Assembly (NCBI GenBank): GCA_016713565.1 | Contig: JADJOX010000001.1 | Coordinates: 248,001 to 312,000, forward strand | Length of the DNA: 64,000 bases | From: Ignavibacteriota bacterium | GTDB taxonomy: Bacteria > Bacteroidota > Ignavibacteria > Ignavibacteriales > Melioribacteraceae | Direction of reading: 5' to 3' | Shown: one piece after another, positions 17,147 through 26,262 of the stretch | Position numbering within the stretch: position 1 is the first letter of the stretch | Layout: each line of letters opens with the position of its first letter | Made by a program: the position numbers and the translations under genes | Notes under the pieces: model-generated | Databases searched by the model: none | Told to the model about the DNA's origin: nothing | Seen by the model: only the letters and a program-made list of their open reading frames with translations

Positions 17147-18170
17147 CATACTGCGCTATTTTATTCAAAGGCAAAATTTGTGAAATACAGCCCGATTTTA
17201 TTGCGCTTTGCGGCATACTAAATACATCGCAGCTTTGTTCATCTTGTGCGATTGTCAGCGCATTATATTCGGATAATTTCATTATTCCGTCTGTACCATC
17301 TCTTCCCATTCCGGTTAATATAATTCCTATTGCTTTTTCTTTGCAAATTATTGCCGCCGATCTGAAAAGATAATTTATAGACGGTTTACAGCTTTGTTCG
17401 GGCTCCGAATCATTATACAAAATTATTAGTTCATGATTTTTATTTAATCCGACTTCAATATGAATACCGCCGGGAGCAATATAAGCCGTGTTGTTCTCAA
17501 TTACCATATTATGTTCGGCTAATAAAATTCTCTTATCTGTTAATGAACTTAGAGTTTCTACAAAAATTTGTGAAAATTTCTGCATCATATGCTGGACAAT
17601 AATTATCGGGAGATCTAAATTTTTAAGCAGATCAGGTAAAAGAGTTCTCAAAGCTTTTGGTCCTCCCATTGAAACGCCAATAAACACGGCGCAGTAATCC
17701 GAATGAATATGCAATGGCTTCTTTAATACTATTTCTTTATTTTCCGAACTTTTCTGTTTAAGTGAATTAAAAATTTTATCAATAACTGGAAAAAGTTTTA
17801 ATTTCAATTCTCTTAAAAGAACATCTCCATTTTTGCTAAGCGCGGGAACATAAACTGCTGAAAGTTTTTTAATTAATTTTATTAAATCTAAGGTTGTTTG
17901 GTTTTCATATTCATAAAGTAAAATGATGTGAGAATGAAATTTTAAGTCACTGGTAAATTTCGTAAAAAATGGTATATTACTTTTTATGGATTCTGCGGTT
18001 ATTATAATTATATCAACCTTTGAGAAAAAGGGCAGTTTTTCCAAACTTTCAATACTGCCGAACATATAAACATTTATAATATTTTTATGTGTGCTGAGCG
18101 AGTTTTTTATTTTGGCTCTTATAGATGCTGAGATATCAAAAATTGCAATATTCAAGTTAAGTTTTTGCAT
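17127..18170 (-). CDS. CheB-type protein methylesterase with degenerate receiver domain
   Basis: A 347-residue protein. Residues 155-347 form a CheB methylesterase domain, which removes methyl groups from chemoreceptor glutamates. The catalytic triad is intact: Ser167 in GVSMGGPKAL, His194 in VQHM and Asp291 in TGMGRDGTDG. Residues 1-125 look like a receiver domain that has lost its phosphorylation site. The expected phospho-aspartate position in KVDIIIITAES is Thr58, and only one acidic residue remains in the N-terminal acidic pocket (IAIFDIS). CheB activity normally needs receiver phosphorylation, so this one is probably controlled otherwise. It is a monocistronic gene about 4.5 kb from a chemoreceptor operon. 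Confidence 0.85.
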   Translation of the reverse strand: MQKLNLNIAIFDISASIRAKIKNSLSTHKNIINVYMFGSIESLEKLPFFSKVDIIIITAESIKSNIPFFTKFTSDLKFHSHIILLYEYENQTTLDLIKLIKKLSAVYVPALSKNGDVLLRELKLKLFPVIDKIFNSLKQKSSENKEIVLKKPLHIHSDYCAVFIGVSMGGPKALRTLLPDLLKNLDLPIIIVQHMMQKFSQIFVETLSSLTDKRILLAEHNMVIENNTAYIAPGGIHIEVGLNKNHELIILYNDSEPEQSCKPSINYLFRSAAIICKEKAIGIILTGMGRDGTDGIMKLSEYNALTIAQDEQSCDVFSMPQSAIKSGCISQILPLNKIAQYVTDLIG

Positions 18171-18268
18171 TATTATCGATCAAAATCATTTCTTTTGAAA
18201 TTAAAAAGTGATTCAAAATATTTGTTTTAATTAAATAAAATCTAAAAAAATTTTTAAGTATAAAATTT

Positions 18269-19687
18269 ATGAAGATTCTAAAAATTGTATTGGCTTTTAT
18301 TTCAATAGCTACAATTGCGCTAATTATTAACTCTTGTGAAAATGAAAAACCCGTAAAAATAAATACCCTAGATGAATTGAAATCTAGAGGGAAAATAGTT
18401 GCAGTTACCGGCTATAATAACTACAGCTATTTTATTTACAAAGGCAAAATCATGGGTTTTGAATATGAAATTTTAAAAAAATTTGCAAATAGTCTTGGTC
18501 TCGAAATTGAATTCAAACTAGAAAGAAACATCAATGATATGTTTGAAGATATTGAAAGTAATACAGCAGACTTAATTGCTTACAATTTAACAGTTACAAA
18601 CGATAGAAGGGAAAATTGTGAATTTACTGAATATCTTGATTTAATCGATCAGGTTCTTGTTCAAAGAAAGCCCACAAATTGGCGGCGCATGAGTCTGGAT
18701 AAAATAATTGATTCTTTAGTCAAATCACCTTTTGAGTTGGATAACAAAACAGTGTATGTAAGAAAGGGCAGCTCATATTATAATAGATTGAAAAATTTAG
18801 CTGATGAAAATGGAATAAATATAAATATAATTGTAGCAAACGATACTCTTTCCATTGAAGATTTAATTTCTCAAGTTGCGAGCGGAGAAATTGATTATAC
18901 GATTGCAGATGAAAACATTGCGGCGCTCAACAGAGAATATTTTACCAATTTGGATATTGATACAAAAATTTCATACCAGCAGAGAATAGCATGGGCAGTG
19001 AATAAAAATTCTGCTGAACTTCTTTCTGAACTTAACAAATGGCTTGTCGACTTTAGGAAAACTTTGGAATTCAAAGTTATTTACGAAAGATACTATGAAC
19101 ATAAAAATTATTATAAAAGTAGAAGACAAAGTAGTTTTTTACTTAAAGACGGCGGAAAAATTTCTCAGTATGATAATATTATTAAAAAATACGCAAAAAC
19201 AATTAATTGGGATTGGCGGCTTGTATCTTCTATTGTGTTTCAAGAATCAAAATTTGTAAACGAAGATACATCTTGGGCAGGTGCAGTAGGTTTAATGCAG
19301 ATTTTACCTGAAACCGGTGCTGCGTATGGGGTTGATGATTTATTGAATCCCGAAAAAAATATTCAAGTTGGAGTTAAATATTTAAAATGGCTTGATGATT
19401 ATTGGAAAAGAAAAGTAAAAAATAGCAATGAACGAATTAAATTTGTGCTCGCATCTTATAATTTGGGTTACGGCCATGTTGACGATGCGCGTAAATTGGC
19501 AATTAAGTATGGAGCGGATTCAGCCAAATGGAGCGATAATGTTGAAACATATTTAATGAAAAAATCTAATGAAAAATACTATAACGATAATGTTGTTAGA
19601 AACGGATATTGCCGATGCAAAGAAACATTACAGTTTGTTAAAGATATAATTCAAAGATATGAACGCTATAAACAATTCATTAACTGA
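18269..19687 (+). CDS. mltF: Membrane-bound lytic murein transglycosylase F-like lipoprotein
   Basis: A 472-residue lipoprotein that cleaves peptidoglycan glycan strands to anhydro-muropeptides. The signal peptide ends in a lipobox with Cys23 (IINSC). Residues 30-275 are a solute-binding-protein-like (SBP_bac_3) domain, and residues 300-425 an SLT lysozyme-like domain. The catalytic glutamate is Glu326 in VFQESKF, followed by the GLMQILPETG motif and the LASYNLGYGHV segment. The domain order is that of MltF. The gene is divergent from the CheB-like gene and is followed 118 bases later by the lysine genes, probably as a separate unit. Confidence 0.9.
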   Translation: MKILKIVLAFISIATIALIINSCENEKPVKINTLDELKSRGKIVAVTGYNNYSYFIYKGKIMGFEYEILKKFANSLGLEIEFKLERNINDMFEDIESNTADLIAYNLTVTNDRRENCEFTEYLDLIDQVLVQRKPTNWRRMSLDKIIDSLVKSPFELDNKTVYVRKGSSYYNRLKNLADENGININIIVANDTLSIEDLISQVASGEIDYTIADENIAALNREYFTNLDIDTKISYQQRIAWAVNKNSAELLSELNKWLVDFRKTLEFKVIYERYYEHKNYYKSRRQSSFLLKDGGKISQYDNIIKKYAKTINWDWRLVSSIVFQESKFVNEDTSWAGAVGLMQILPETGAAYGVDDLLNPEKNIQVGVKYLKWLDDYWKRKVKNSNERIKFVLASYNLGYGHVDDARKLAIKYGADSAKWSDNVETYLMKKSNEKYYNDNVVRNGYCRCKETLQFVKDIIQRYERYKQFIN

Positions 19688-19805
19688 CAAAAAAACATTT
19701 AGATCAAAGATTTTTAATAATGATTAAAATCACGTCAATTTTTTAATCAACTTACTTTTCTCTATTTTTACACTTCAAAATTCTTGTTTCTATTGAGGTC
19801 ATTAA

Positions 19806-21104
19806 ATGAAAATTGGTATTAGAAAAGAAACGCAGTATCCTTCCGAAAGAAGAGCTCCATTAACACCCGAACAAATAAAAATATTAAATTCGGAAAATTT
19901 TAAAATTGTTGTTGAACCTGCAGAACAAAGAATATTTTCTTCCGAGGATTATATAAATGCCGGTGCGGAAATAAATTCCGACCTTTCAAATTGTGATATT
20001 ATTTTTGGAGTAAAGGAAGTACCGATAAAAGATCTGCTTCCCAATAAAATGTATATTTTCTTTTCTCATACGATTAAAGGTCAATCATATAATATGCCTT
20101 TACTTAAATCTATTCTTGAAAATAAAATAACTTTGGTTGATTATGAATTAATTAAAAATGAAAAAGGTCAGCGCCTAATATTTTTTGGCAACTATGCGGG
20201 TTACGCGGGAATGATAAACTCTCTTTGGCTTTTAGGAAATAGATTAGAGCATGAAGGCATCAAAAATCCGCTATCAAAAATACAACAGGCTTTAAATTAT
20301 GAAAATTTGGAAAGTGCTGAGCAAGCAATAAAATCGGTTGGAAAAGAAATTTCTGAAAATGGATTACCTAAAGAAATTACGCCAATGATTACAGGTTTTG
20401 CCGGATACGGCAATGTTTCTAAAGGTGCTCAAAATGTTTATGATTTGTTACCGACAGAAACTTTAGCTCCTAATGAATTGGAAGAATTTATTTCACACGG
20501 ACATTTTTCCAATAAAGTGGTTTATAAAGTTGTATTTAAGGAAGCGGATATGTATAAGCATATTTCCAATAATGAATTTAATTTTGATCATTTCGTTAAA
20601 AATCCAAACGAGTATGAAAGTATTTTTTCAAAATACATTCCAAATTTATCCTTGTTGATTAATGGAATTTATTGGGAAAATAAATTTCCAAAACACGTTA
20701 CAAAAAAATATTTGAAGGAATTCTATAGTTCAGATAAAAAAAGAAAACTTAAAGTTATTGGCGATATTAGCTGCGATATTGAAGGATCGATTGAAATTAC
20801 CGTTAAAAATACCGACTCAAATAATCCGTCATTTGTTTATGAGCCGTTGACCGATGAAGTTAAAAATGGAATTGAAGGTGAAGGTCCCGTTGTTTTAGCA
20901 GTTGATAAACTTCCAGCAGAGTTGCCGAGAGAATCATCGCAGTTTTTTGGAAATTCACTATTACCTTTTATAAAAATTTTAGCGAAAGCTGATTACTCGA
21001 AAAATTTTGAAGAAATGGAAATTCCAAGTGAAATAAAAAATGCAATTATTGCACACAAAGGTAAATTAACTCCGAATTATACCTACTTAAATAAGTATTT
21101 ATAG
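19806..21104 (+). CDS. Lysine-ketoglutarate reductase (saccharopine-forming), AlaDH/PNT fold
   Basis: A 432-residue enzyme resembling the N-terminal half of the bifunctional lysine-ketoglutarate reductase/saccharopine dehydrogenase. It would condense lysine and 2-oxoglutarate to saccharopine with NAD(P)H. The start MKIGIRKETQYPSERRAPLT is the typical AlaDH/PNT N-terminus with the RRAPLT substrate-binding arginine, and a GFAGYGNVSKGA dinucleotide-binding loop lies near residue 200. A GAGG-type Shine-Dalgarno sequence precedes the ATG. The saccharopine dehydrogenase gene follows 89 bases later, which supports a lysine-degradation pair rather than alanine dehydrogenase. Confidence 0.85.
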   Translation: MKIGIRKETQYPSERRAPLTPEQIKILNSENFKIVVEPAEQRIFSSEDYINAGAEINSDLSNCDIIFGVKEVPIKDLLPNKMYIFFSHTIKGQSYNMPLLKSILENKITLVDYELIKNEKGQRLIFFGNYAGYAGMINSLWLLGNRLEHEGIKNPLSKIQQALNYENLESAEQAIKSVGKEISENGLPKEITPMITGFAGYGNVSKGAQNVYDLLPTETLAPNELEEFISHGHFSNKVVYKVVFKEADMYKHISNNEFNFDHFVKNPNEYESIFSKYIPNLSLLINGIYWENKFPKHVTKKYLKEFYSSDKKRKLKVIGDISCDIEGSIEITVKNTDSNNPSFVYEPLTDEVKNGIEGEGPVVLAVDKLPAELPRESSQFFGNSLLPFIKILAKADYSKNFEEMEIPSEIKNAIIAHKGKLTPNYTYLNKYL

Positions 21105-21193
21105 CAAAATTGAATTTGTTATAAATTCTATATTCAATAGGTTTACTAACATGAATTAATTATTGTTAATACTATTTCCCGGTAAGGTTTATT

Positions 21194-22540
21194 ATGAAGA
21201 AAATTTTAATTTTAGGCGCCGGACAAAGCGCGCCGTTCTTAATCAGCTATCTTTTAGAACAAGCAAAATTAAATGATTGGTTTGTTACCGTCTGCGATCG
21301 TGATGTAAAGCTTGCCGAAAACTCAGTTAACAATCATCCCAATGGAAAAGCTTTGGAGTTTGACGTTAATGACGATGCGCAGAGAGAAAACCAAATTCAA
21401 AATTGTGACGTTGTCGTAAATTTTTTAGCTCCAATGTTTCAATTATTAATTGCTACAGAATGTGTTAAGCATAAAAAGCACGTCGTAACAGCTTCGTATG
21501 AAAATCCTAAAGTTGCTCAACTAAACAATGAAGCAATTGAGAAAAATATTTTAATACTAAATGAAATGGGTTTAGATCCGGGCATTGATAATATGTCAGC
21601 AATGAAAATTATTACCGGAATTAGAAATAAGGGCGGAAATGTAAAAAGTTTCATTTCATACGGCAGCGCGTTACCGGCGCCAGAGGTAAGATCGAATCCT
21701 CTTAATTATTGTATTACATGGAATCCCGCAAATGTTGTAACTGCAGGCGACGCAGGCGCACAATATTTAGAAAACGGTCAAATGAAAATTTTACCTTATC
21801 AGCAAGTTTTTAACAGAACTTGGAATGTTGATATTAAAGATCTTGGAAGATTTGAGGCTTATCCTAACAGAGACTCATTGTTGTATCAGAAAATATTTAA
21901 ATTGGAAAATGCTGAAACAGTTATAAGAGGAACATTGCGGAATTCCGGCTGGAGCGAAACATGGACTCAGCTGATTAAATTAGGAGTTACACAAGGAACT
22001 TTACTGCTTCCAGATGTAGCCGAATTGACTTATAGAGATTTTAGTGAAATGTATTTACCGCAGAATATTTCCGGAACAAAACTTGAATTAAGAATTGCAA
22101 ATTATTTAGGAATAAACCCGACAGGAACCATTATGAAAAATTTGGAATTTCTCGGGTTATTTAGTGATGAAAAAATAGGGAAGAATTTTAAAAATTCTGT
22201 TGAATTGATGACTGATTTAATTAAGAAAAAATTACCTCTGCCTGAAAATTCAAGAGATATGGTAATTCTGCATCATGAAATTGAAGCTTCTTATCCAACC
22301 GGAAAAAATGAAAAGATAATTTCAACTCTAGTAGATTATGGAAATCCACAAAGTAAAATAACTGCAATTGCCAAAACAGTTGGAGCTCCCGCAGCAATAG
22401 CGGTAAAACTTTTGTTAAAAGGTGAATTGAATTTACGCGGATGTTTAATACCAACTCATCATGAAATTTATCCGAAAATATTAGATGAATTGCAAAATTT
22501 AGATCTAAGTTTTACTGAATCTATAATTGAATTAAGTTAA
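21194..22540 (+). CDS. Saccharopine dehydrogenase (glutamate-forming type)
   Basis: A 448-residue enzyme of the saccharopine dehydrogenase family. It would oxidise saccharopine to glutamate and 2-aminoadipate semialdehyde. The N-terminus has a classical Rossmann loop (ILGAGQSAPFLISYL), then DVNDDAQRE and VVNFLAPM, and a Met-Gly-Leu-Asp-Pro-Gly-Ile-Asp segment (near residue 128) typical of the family. Length matches the C-terminal half of the plant-type bifunctional enzyme. Together with the upstream reductase it makes a split two-gene version of that enzyme. No aminoadipate-semialdehyde dehydrogenase is seen in the window. Confidence 0.88.
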   Translation: MKKILILGAGQSAPFLISYLLEQAKLNDWFVTVCDRDVKLAENSVNNHPNGKALEFDVNDDAQRENQIQNCDVVVNFLAPMFQLLIATECVKHKKHVVTASYENPKVAQLNNEAIEKNILILNEMGLDPGIDNMSAMKIITGIRNKGGNVKSFISYGSALPAPEVRSNPLNYCITWNPANVVTAGDAGAQYLENGQMKILPYQQVFNRTWNVDIKDLGRFEAYPNRDSLLYQKIFKLENAETVIRGTLRNSGWSETWTQLIKLGVTQGTLLLPDVAELTYRDFSEMYLPQNISGTKLELRIANYLGINPTGTIMKNLEFLGLFSDEKIGKNFKNSVELMTDLIKKKLPLPENSRDMVILHHEIEASYPTGKNEKIISTLVDYGNPQSKITAIAKTVGAPAAIAVKLLLKGELNLRGCLIPTHHEIYPKILDELQNLDLSFTESIIELS

Positions 22541-22635
22541 ACTGAAATTTTTCAAAAATATCAGAAATATAAATAAACGTATTGAAGGGAATGTTCTTTT
22601 GTATTTTGATGAATGTAGTAATTTAACATAACTAA

Positions 22636-23565
22636 TTACGCAACATTTCTTTTCTGTTCAATGAATTCAATCAATTGATTGAAATTGTTTTTTTCTTCTT
22701 CGGTTAATTTTTTGAAAACTGTTTCATAAGCGATTTTTAACCATCGTGTATTTAATAATTTAACTACGTCAGGCAATTCTATTTGCTTATCCGATTCAAG
22801 TCCTTGATTATTTTCGTCAATGCTTAAAATCAAACCGGATAAATAAATTGTTGATTTTACATTAAGAATATTTTCAAGCTTATTGTTGTTTGCGATTGAA
22901 ATTAAATTATTGTAGAGTTCTTCGTTATTGATTGCGATTGCAATTGCCGCTTCGCCCGCTTTCACCATTTCATTTCTTTTCTGGAATAATTTCAAATCGG
23001 AATCTGTCGCGATATCCAAAAGTTCATTAATGGAATTTTGTTTCTTAGTCGGATTTTCTTCTGCATAACGGATTAAATTTTCAATTGCAACGTCGACGGT
23101 TTTAGTCAACGAATTCTTTGCCTTTTGAACAATTTCCGGATTAGTACCGACTCCGCCCTTTGCTTCTTTTGCAACTTCGCTTATTCTTCCTTCGTTAATC
23201 AACTGCTCAAGTTCCTGGAAAGTTATTTGTTTAACATGAACACCAATTTCTTTCCAACCGCGCGCTCTTAGTTTTTGCCTTTTATGCTCTTTCTTTTCAT
23301 CAATAAAATCAATAACGGATTGATCTTTTATTATTACTGGTATATCATTGTAAGCTAGTTTTTCTAAAACTTGCGCATAATACTTATTGTGAACTCTAAA
23401 TGAAACCAAAACATCTTCGCCAATTTTTCCCGTTTTATATTTCATAACAGAAAAATCTTTGTTCATTTCTTTTAGAAAATCTAAAATTGATTTAATAACC
23501 GGAAGATTTTTTTCTTTGATTAAAATTGTGATAGTTTTAATATTTTCATTTGAGTTAAGGAACAT
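22636..23565 (-). CDS. Unknown protein at the end of a chemosensory operon
   Basis: A 309-residue soluble protein that I do not recognise. The first 90 residues alternate beta-strand and helix segments (KTITILIKEKNLPVIKSILD and later DVLVSFRVHNKYYAQVLEKL), like a small ferredoxin-fold or ACT-like regulatory domain. Residues 150-309 are helical, with a stretch like a helical repeat. The ATG at 23565 has AGGAG 10 bases upstream. It lies 18 bases behind cheW in a PAS-MCP-CheW operon, so it likely takes part in that signalling pathway, perhaps as an adaptor or modulator. That is inference from context only. Confidence 0.75.
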   Translation of the reverse strand: MFLNSNENIKTITILIKEKNLPVIKSILDFLKEMNKDFSVMKYKTGKIGEDVLVSFRVHNKYYAQVLEKLAYNDIPVIIKDQSVIDFIDEKKEHKRQKLRARGWKEIGVHVKQITFQELEQLINEGRISEVAKEAKGGVGTNPEIVQKAKNSLTKTVDVAIENLIRYAEENPTKKQNSINELLDIATDSDLKLFQKRNEMVKAGEAAIAIAINNEELYNNLISIANNNKLENILNVKSTIYLSGLILSIDENNQGLESDKQIELPDVVKLLNTRWLKIAYETVFKKLTEEEKNNFNQLIEFIEQKRNVA

Positions 23566-23583
23566 AAATTATTTGCTCCTTCA

Positions 23584-24057
23584 CTATAAAGAATTCATTT
23601 CTGAATTTGACAGCACTTTTGTCAAGTCAAGAAGAATTATTAATCTATCTTCAAGTTTTCCAATTGCAGTTATATAATCGGAATCAACACCAGTTACTAT
23701 TTCAGGAGGAGCTTCTGTTATGCCTTTGGGTATTCTTAAAACTTCTTTAACTTCATCAACAATAAATCCAATAGTTTTATCTTCAATTTCAACAACGATA
23801 ATGCGTGTTTCAGAATTATATTCTTTAACATTCAAACCTAACCTTGAACGTAAATTCAATACAGGAATAATTCTTCCTCTTAAATTTACAACTCCTTCAA
23901 TAAATGGAGGCGTATTTGGAACAACGGTTAATTCCATCATTTTATTAATTTCCTGCACACGTAAAATATCTACACCAAACTCAGCGTCGCCAATTTTAAA
24001 ACTTACTAACTGAAGTAATTCATCGGTAATTATTGTTGTATTGGTTGAATTTTCCAT
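23584..24057 (-). CDS. cheW: Chemotaxis coupling protein CheW
   Basis: A 157-residue CheW-domain protein that bridges chemoreceptors and the CheA kinase. The family patterns are clear: ELLQLVSFKIGDAEFGVDILRV near the start, the VPNTPPFIEGVVNLRGRIIPV core (near residues 47-67) with the conserved NLRG, and the VDEVKEVLRI segment. It is single-domain and of normal length. It lies between the MCP gene (29 bases upstream) and the unknown 309-residue gene. No CheA or CheY partner is in the window. Confidence 0.95.
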   Translation of the reverse strand: MENSTNTTIITDELLQLVSFKIGDAEFGVDILRVQEINKMMELTVVPNTPPFIEGVVNLRGRIIPVLNLRSRLGLNVKEYNSETRIIVVEIEDKTIGFIVDEVKEVLRIPKGITEAPPEIVTGVDSDYITAIGKLEDRLIILLDLTKVLSNSEMNSL

Positions 24058-24086
24058 TTTTAAAACCTCTTATAATTACAAATTCT

Positions 24087-25769
24087 TTAATTAATTTCTG
24101 CAAATTGATGTGAATCATGATTTACTTTTGCAGAATAATTCCCCCTAAAAGAATTATTCTTTTTAATTTTAAACTTGCTTATTAAATCTTGCAAATTTGC
24201 CGTCATCGTGTTAAGATCATCGGCAGCTCTTGCAGTTTGTTGAATACCAAGTAGAGTTTCTGAAATTACATTATTAACTGTTTCGATATTTTTTGCTATT
24301 TGTCCAGAAGTTAATGATTGTTCTTCACTTGCCGTAGCGACTTGGTTTATTTCATCAACAACGTTATTTGTTGTATTAACTATATCTAAAATTGCCTTTC
24401 CGGCGCTTTCGCCCAATCTTATACCCGATTCAACTTCTTTATTTCCTTCGTTAATTGATTTAACGACTGTTATTGTTGCAGTTTGAATTTGTTGAATCAT
24501 GGATGCAATTTCTTCAGTTGATTTAGTAGTTCGTTCTGCCAATTTTCTTACTTCATCGGCAACAACTGCAAAACCTCGACCATGTTCACCGGCTCTTGCG
24601 GCTTCAATAGCAGCGTTTAAGGCAAGTAAATTTGTTTGGTCGGCAATTTCATCAATAACTTTTATAATTTCACCAATTTTATCGCTGTCTTTTCCCAAAC
24701 CAACTACTTTTGTTGAAGCTTGAGTAACAATATTTGCGATTTGTCCCATTGCATGAACTGCTTTCTGAACAACATCACTACCTTCTTGAGCTAGCATTCC
24801 GGCATTTCTAGCGGATTCGGCAGCCGTAGATGTATTCTTGGTAGTTTCTGAAACAGTTTTAAGCATTTCATCAACTGCGGAAGTAATATCGTTTGTCTGT
24901 CTGCTTTGTTCTTCGGATGCTGCTGCCATTTCTTCAATTGCCGCTGCAATTTGTGTGCTGGCGTTAATTGTAGAATTTACAGCTTCATTTAAATGTTCTA
25001 TCATTTGATGAATGTTTATAACCGAATTGTTAAATCCGGAATATAATCTTCCCATAAGATCATTTTCATCATCAATCTGTAGTTTTTCGGTTAAATCTCC
25101 TTTAGAAAATTTATCCATTGCATTAAGAAGTTCTGCAGCTTTACTTTCAATATCTTTTTTCTCTTTAATAAGTGTCTGGGAGTATTTTCTTAGTAAAGTA
25201 TCTGCTTCATTTAGTCTAATGGAAAAGGAACCTTTTAATCCTTTTGTTAAAACGGGTCTAAAATATTTTTTTTGTGATATGTAGCTAATTGATGTAATTA
25301 ATTCTTTTACCAAAGCTTCAAATTGATCTGTTGCGTCATTTAAATCCCAGCAGATTTTACCGAATTCGTCTTTTTGTTTAATGTTTGTAATCCTTTCTGA
25401 CAAATTTCCATTACGCAAATATCTAATTTGCTGTTCAATTATTTTTATTGTATTTATTATGTAATTGATTAGTTGGTTGGCAATGTAAAGCAAAACAACG
25501 GAAAGTAAAACTAGGGAACTCCAAAATACAATTGATATTACGGGAGATGTAGTTTTCAGTTCTTCAATTTTTACAGCAGAAAATTGCTGTTCTCCTTTTA
25601 CTACTTTTTCGTAATAGTTGCATAATTCATCGGATCTATTATTTAATTCATTAAATCTAACTAATAATATAATTGTTGATAATATCATTAGTCCGCCAAT
25701 AATAAAGGCGCGATTGTAGATCATTTTTTTAATTGAATTAAACTTATAGACTGAAAATAAATTCTTCAT
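24087..25769 (-). CDS. Methyl-accepting chemotaxis protein
   Basis: A chemoreceptor of about 560 residues. Two membrane helices lie near residues 23-42 and 82-105 with only a short periplasmic loop of about 40 residues, so it has no large periplasmic sensor domain. HAMP-like segments follow, then the long signalling coiled coil. The invariant hairpin tip DEIADQTNLLALNAAIEAARAGEHGRGF lies near residue 385. The ATG at 25769 has a GAAGG sequence upstream; an in-frame start at 25787 is possible. Its 5' end overlaps the end of the PAS-protein gene by 26 bases. A receptor with little periplasmic sensing and a separate PAS protein suggests an internal-signal sensor. Confidence 0.93.
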   Translation of the reverse strand: MKNLFSVYKFNSIKKMIYNRAFIIGGLMILSTIILLVRFNELNNRSDELCNYYEKVVKGEQQFSAVKIEELKTTSPVISIVFWSSLVLLSVVLLYIANQLINYIINTIKIIEQQIRYLRNGNLSERITNIKQKDEFGKICWDLNDATDQFEALVKELITSISYISQKKYFRPVLTKGLKGSFSIRLNEADTLLRKYSQTLIKEKKDIESKAAELLNAMDKFSKGDLTEKLQIDDENDLMGRLYSGFNNSVINIHQMIEHLNEAVNSTINASTQIAAAIEEMAAASEEQSRQTNDITSAVDEMLKTVSETTKNTSTAAESARNAGMLAQEGSDVVQKAVHAMGQIANIVTQASTKVVGLGKDSDKIGEIIKVIDEIADQTNLLALNAAIEAARAGEHGRGFAVVADEVRKLAERTTKSTEEIASMIQQIQTATITVVKSINEGNKEVESGIRLGESAGKAILDIVNTTNNVVDEINQVATASEEQSLTSGQIAKNIETVNNVISETLLGIQQTARAADDLNTMTANLQDLISKFKIKKNNSFRGNYSAKVNHDSHQFAEIN

Positions 25770-26262
25770 AGGTTTTGCCTTCATCATTTAAAATTTTGTT
25801 AAGTAATTTTTCGGAAGCTATTAAACCATCCTTTGAACCATATTTTTTTTCTTCTGATAGTAAAAGGTTATACATTTTTTTTACTTTCTCTAATTTTTTT
25901 GGATCCGGTTTCCGTCTTACCGAATAATATCCTTGTATAACTCCCTTATCATCCATTACCGGCGTAACATTTGCATCAACCCAGTAAAATGATCCGTCCT
26001 TAGACATGTTTTTTACATAGGCATTAATTTCTTTTTTATCTTGAACTGTACTCCATAATAATTTAAAAATGCATCTAGGCATATCCGGATGGCGAACGAT
26101 ATTATGTTGTTGACCAAGTAATTCTTGTTCCTCGTATTTTGCAAACTCCATAAAAATACGGTTACAGTAATTTATCACTCCTTTGGTATCGGTTTTTGAC
26201 ACAATAAAATCGTCATCCCTTAGTAGCATTTCAACATTGGTTGGTTGAATTTGTGGTCTCAT
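25744..26262 (-). CDS. Aer-type PAS-domain sensor protein
   Basis: A soluble protein of 172 residues made mainly of one PAS domain like that of the aerotaxis receptor Aer, which binds FAD and reads redox or energy state. Features include DDDFIVSKTDTKGVINYCNR, the HNIVRHPDMP signature, and the YVKNMSKDGSFYWVDANVTPV strand region, then a helical tail. The ATG at 26262 has GGAG 6 bases before it, whereas the longer frame begins at a TTG. In Aer the PAS and signalling parts are one chain; here they are adjacent, overlapping genes. FAD binding is inferred from the family only. Confidence 0.88.
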   Translation of the reverse strand: MRPQIQPTNVEMLLRDDDFIVSKTDTKGVINYCNRIFMEFAKYEEQELLGQQHNIVRHPDMPRCIFKLLWSTVQDKKEINAYVKNMSKDGSFYWVDANVTPVMDDKGVIQGYYSVRRKPDPKKLEKVKKMYNLLLSEEKKYGSKDGLIASEKLLNKILNDEGKTYEEFIFSL

